Source of the DNA: Runella sp. MFBS21
GTDB taxonomy: Bacteria > Bacteroidota > Bacteroidia > Cytophagales > Spirosomataceae
NCBI RefSeq assembly: GCF_029433105.1
Contig: NZ_JARNTW010000003.1
Coordinates: 124,001-188,000, forward strand
Length of the DNA stretch: 64,000 nt
Direction: 5' to 3'
The position numbers and the translations under genes are program-made. Below are positions 61,943-64,000 of the stretch, piece after piece. Under the pieces are notes generated by a model. The model did no database searches. It had not been told where the DNA came from and saw only the letters and a list, made by a program, of their open reading frames with translations. Each line of letters starts with the position of its first letter. Within the stretch, counting starts at the first letter, position 1.

Positions 61943-62638
61943 ATGAAATACAGTTGGTCTTTAGTATTTATCTTTCTTCACTTTATTGTCAAATCACAAA
62001 CGGTCTCGGTAGATACCTTTGCGGTACAACTAAAGCAATATCCTCATCCACAACTTATTGATGTAAGAACACCCAAGGAATTTGGCGATGGGCATTTGCC
62101 CGGAGCTATCAATATCGACTCCCAAAGCAAGGATTTCACCAAAAGCCTTGCTAATTTAGACAAAACTCAACCCATTTTTGTGTATTGCTTGTCGGGTGGA
62201 CGCAGTAGCACGGCTATGGCCAAACTCCGCAAACTTGGCTACACCAATGTACTAGATTTACAGGGGGGATATTTGAAGTGGGCTTCGCGTATGATGCCAG
62301 TCGAAGGGGTTTCAAAATCAAACGCCCAACCAGAATGGCCCGAAACCCGGTTTGACAGCCTTCTTCATGCCCGCTCTTTGGTGCTTGTAGATGTGTATGC
62401 GCCTTGGTGCGGCCCCTGCAAAAAAATGGCACCGATTATTGACAAACTCTCGACCGAAATGGCCTCTACTGTCAAGATAGTCAAACTCAATGCTGACACC
62501 GAAAAACCTTTCATGGCCACTTACAAAGTAGACGAGTTGCCTACATTGCTCCTTTTTGAAAATGGAAAACTCCTCACTCGTCAGACGGGTTTTCATAATG
62601 AAACAGCTTTAAGAGCCTTGATTAAGCAAAAACCTTAA
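61943..62638 (+). CDS. Secreted rhodanese-thioredoxin fusion
   Basis: 231 residues. A signal peptide (WSLVFIFLHFIVKS) precedes a rhodanese domain (~20-125; active-site Cys82 in YCLSGGRSS) and a thioredoxin domain (~130-231; C156-G-P-C159 in YAPWCGPCKKM). Both active sites are intact. Likely periplasmic, combining sulfur transfer (persulfide) with disulfide reduction or exchange. Single gene, 142 nt after the dehydrogenase-like gene, so no operon link is certain. Confidence 0.88.
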   Translation: MKYSWSLVFIFLHFIVKSQTVSVDTFAVQLKQYPHPQLIDVRTPKEFGDGHLPGAINIDSQSKDFTKSLANLDKTQPIFVYCLSGGRSSTAMAKLRKLGYTNVLDLQGGYLKWASRMMPVEGVSKSNAQPEWPETRFDSLLHARSLVLVDVYAPWCGPCKKMAPIIDKLSTEMASTVKIVKLNADTEKPFMATYKVDELPTLLLFENGKLLTRQTGFHNETALRALIKQKP

Positions 62639-62674
62639 TTTTATAAAAGCTCGCCCCTTTATAGCATGAGAAAA

Positions 62675-63547
62675 CTACATATTGTCTGGCTCAATATGAA
62701 TCAGGACATGCCCCAACTGAGGTAATTGACTCCTTAAAGTATTTTTGAGTTGATGCGCAATCTCGTGTCCTCGCCTTACCGTCAAGTCTCCTTTGACGGT
62801 GGCGTGTAAGTCCACATGGTATTTCAGTCCCGCTTTCCGAATAAAACATTTTTCGGTATAAAGTACTCCGTCAACTGTTAGCGCAATTTGTCTTATCTCC
62901 TCTACCAGGTCGTCATAAACATGCTCGTCCATGATTTCGCCTAAAGCAGGACGAAAAATAAGGTAGCTATTATATAAAATAAAACCCGAGGCAAAAAGAG
63001 CAGCCCAATCATCAGCGGTTTCGTAACCTTTTCCGAATATCAATGCTATCGTAATCCCCCCAAAGGCCGTCACCGACGTAATAGCGTCGCTACGATGATG
63101 CCACGCATCGGCTTTGAGGGAAGAGCTATTGGTTTCTTTGCTTTTTTTAAGTACAATCTGAAACGAAATTTCTTTCCAAATGATAATTCCGCCCAACACA
63201 AACAAAGTCCAAGCCTTGGGCAGTTCGTGGGGTGTTTGGATATTTTGGATACTTTCATACGCAATGATGGTAGCAGAAGTAATCAAAAACCCAACTACCA
63301 CAAATGTAATCAAAGGTTCTACTCGCCCATGTCCATAAGGGTGATTTTGATCGGCAGGTCGATTGGCGTATTTTAGACCAAAAAGCACCAATATTGACGA
63401 AAATATATCTGCGGTAGATTCGATAGCATCCGCAATCAAAGCATAAGAATTCCCAAAAAAACCTGCTAGCCCTTTGAGAGCTGCTAAAAGAGCATTGCCT
63501 ACAATACTGAAATAAGTAGCCCGTATGGCGGTTTGTTCTTGTGTCAT
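62675..63547 (-). CDS. Cation diffusion facilitator (CDF) transporter
   Basis: 290 residues. About six membrane helices. The metal-site motif in the second helix is ALIADAIESTADIFSSIL (D/D pair) and in the fifth helix LKADAWHHRSDAITS (H-x-x-x-D), the HD-DD or related pattern of zinc/iron/manganese exporters. The C-terminal cytoplasmic domain has IHIEPDNM. It exports divalent metal in exchange for protons. Confidence 0.92.
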   Translation of the reverse strand: MTQEQTAIRATYFSIVGNALLAALKGLAGFFGNSYALIADAIESTADIFSSILVLFGLKYANRPADQNHPYGHGRVEPLITFVVVGFLITSATIIAYESIQNIQTPHELPKAWTLFVLGGIIIWKEISFQIVLKKSKETNSSSLKADAWHHRSDAITSVTAFGGITIALIFGKGYETADDWAALFASGFILYNSYLIFRPALGEIMDEHVYDDLVEEIRQIALTVDGVLYTEKCFIRKAGLKYHVDLHATVKGDLTVRRGHEIAHQLKNTLRSQLPQLGHVLIHIEPDNM

Positions 63548-63644
63548 CTGCTTGTTTTTAAAATTACTTCTTTCCTCCCTCTTCGTTTATAGGTTATAAA
63601 GCTAGTAGTAGAAATTTATTATAGAAATTAAAGTTTTAAAAAAT

Positions 63645-63689
63645 ATTTTACATACAAATAACGAATAAATAATTTTTATTTTACATACA
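63645..63689 (+). promoter_or_regulatory. Direct repeat upstream of the PadR gene
   Basis: ATTTTACATACA occurs at 63645-63656 and 63678-63689, an exact 12-bp repeat with a 33-bp period (about three helical turns). It ends 25 nt before the PadR start, a good place for an autoregulatory site. Confidence 0.5.
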
Positions 63690-63714
63690 TTTACACAATA
63701 AATACACCTATTTT

Positions 63715-64000
63715 ATGAAAGGAACGCATTTAGGCGAATTTGAAGAGTTAGTTTTATTGACCATTGCTGCCCTTAGCAGCGAAGCATACAGCGTGGCGAT
63801 TTGTGATGAATTAGAAAAACATACTGGACGCACCACCAAACTCGGGGTGGTTCATGCCGTACTCAACCGACTAGAAGAGAAAGGATTAGCAAAGAGCTAC
63901 TTAGGAGAAGCCACCAACGCACGCGGCGGTAAACGTAAACGTTATTATGAAGTAACACAAGTTGGAAAAATCGCCCTTACCCACGCTCGCGACATTCGTG
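63715..64000 (+). CDS. PadR-family transcriptional regulator (3'-partial)
   Basis: The first ~95 residues are visible; the gene continues past the right edge. The PadR winged helix is clear: GEFEELVLLTIAALSSEAYSVAICDELEKHTGRTTKLGVVHAVLNRLEEKGLAKSYLGE and KRKRYYEVTQVGKIAL. In Bacteroidota such regulators often precede ABC-type efflux permeases; the target is outside the window. Confidence 0.93.
   Translation, partial: MKGTHLGEFEELVLLTIAALSSEAYSVAICDELEKHTGRTTKLGVVHAVLNRLEEKGLAKSYLGEATNARGGKRKRYYEVTQVGKIALTHARDIR

Overview
The window is a chromosomal segment of a Bacteroidota bacterium, most likely order Cytophagales. The support is two SusC/SusD outer-membrane uptake pairs, an ECF sigma/FecR cell-surface signalling cassette, a Bacteroidota-type LptE lipoprotein, a DUF151 nuclease with a UVR tail, and promoter-like TAnnTTTG boxes in front of several genes. 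Genus-level placement is not possible from sequence reading alone. I saw no rRNA, tRNA, CRISPR array, transposase or prophage gene. Most genes are ordinary housekeeping or accessory genes, usually separated by long, near-perfect hairpins that act as terminators.

Layout. 1-8.1 kb: the 3' part of a membrane glycosyltransferase-like protein with TPRs, malate:quinone oxidoreductase, an outer-membrane beta-barrel receptor, a metallo-hydrolase, a PNPOx-like protein and a GNAT acetyltransferase. 8.2-11.8 kb: a P-loop kinase-like protein, a Nudix hydrolase and a GT39 transferase. Between the last two sits a ParDE toxin-antitoxin module bracketed by 250-bp direct repeats, each made of the two neighbouring gene ends. 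11.9-16 kb: glutaryl-CoA-dehydrogenase-like enzyme, TPR protein, GroES-like protein, DUF4136 lipoprotein and aroB. 16.1-22.1 kb: a 14-bp-period repeat, then a SusC/SusD/DUF4397 uptake operon. 22.2-31.8 kb: thrS, TPR lipoprotein, rRNA-type methyltransferase, an unknown secreted protein, EVE protein, ROK kinase, peroxiredoxin, TetR regulator and DUF1003 protein. 31.8-36.4 kb: secreted VOC protein, AraC regulator, pirin/DoxX with divergent HxlR regulator, a small phosphatase and a class A beta-lactamase. 36.6-41 kb: DinB protein, two copies of a Crp-regulator/DUF4386 convergent pair, nitrilase and VOC protein.

41-46.2 kb is a reverse-strand block: a small TPR gene, miaB, a sigma-54 activator, lptE, an unknown TPR-like gene and secG. 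46.3-51.7 kb: etfBA, bifunctional nuclease, DUF2911, Nudix, a small secreted protein and rpe. EtfBA is the expected electron acceptor for the acyl-CoA dehydrogenase at 12 kb.

52-61.8 kb is the most system-like region. It runs ECF sigma factor, FecR anti-sigma, SusC with an STN signalling domain, SusD, a DUF1080 (3-keto-disaccharide hydrolase family) protein and a large beta-propeller/cytochrome c dehydrogenase-like protein, all on one strand. No classical glycoside hydrolase is present. This suggests a regulated glycan-uptake locus using an oxidation-then-cleavage (3-keto sugar) route. The fecR-susC gap can form two mutually exclusive hairpins. The window closes with a rhodanese-thioredoxin fusion, a CDF metal exporter and the start of a PadR regulator gene.
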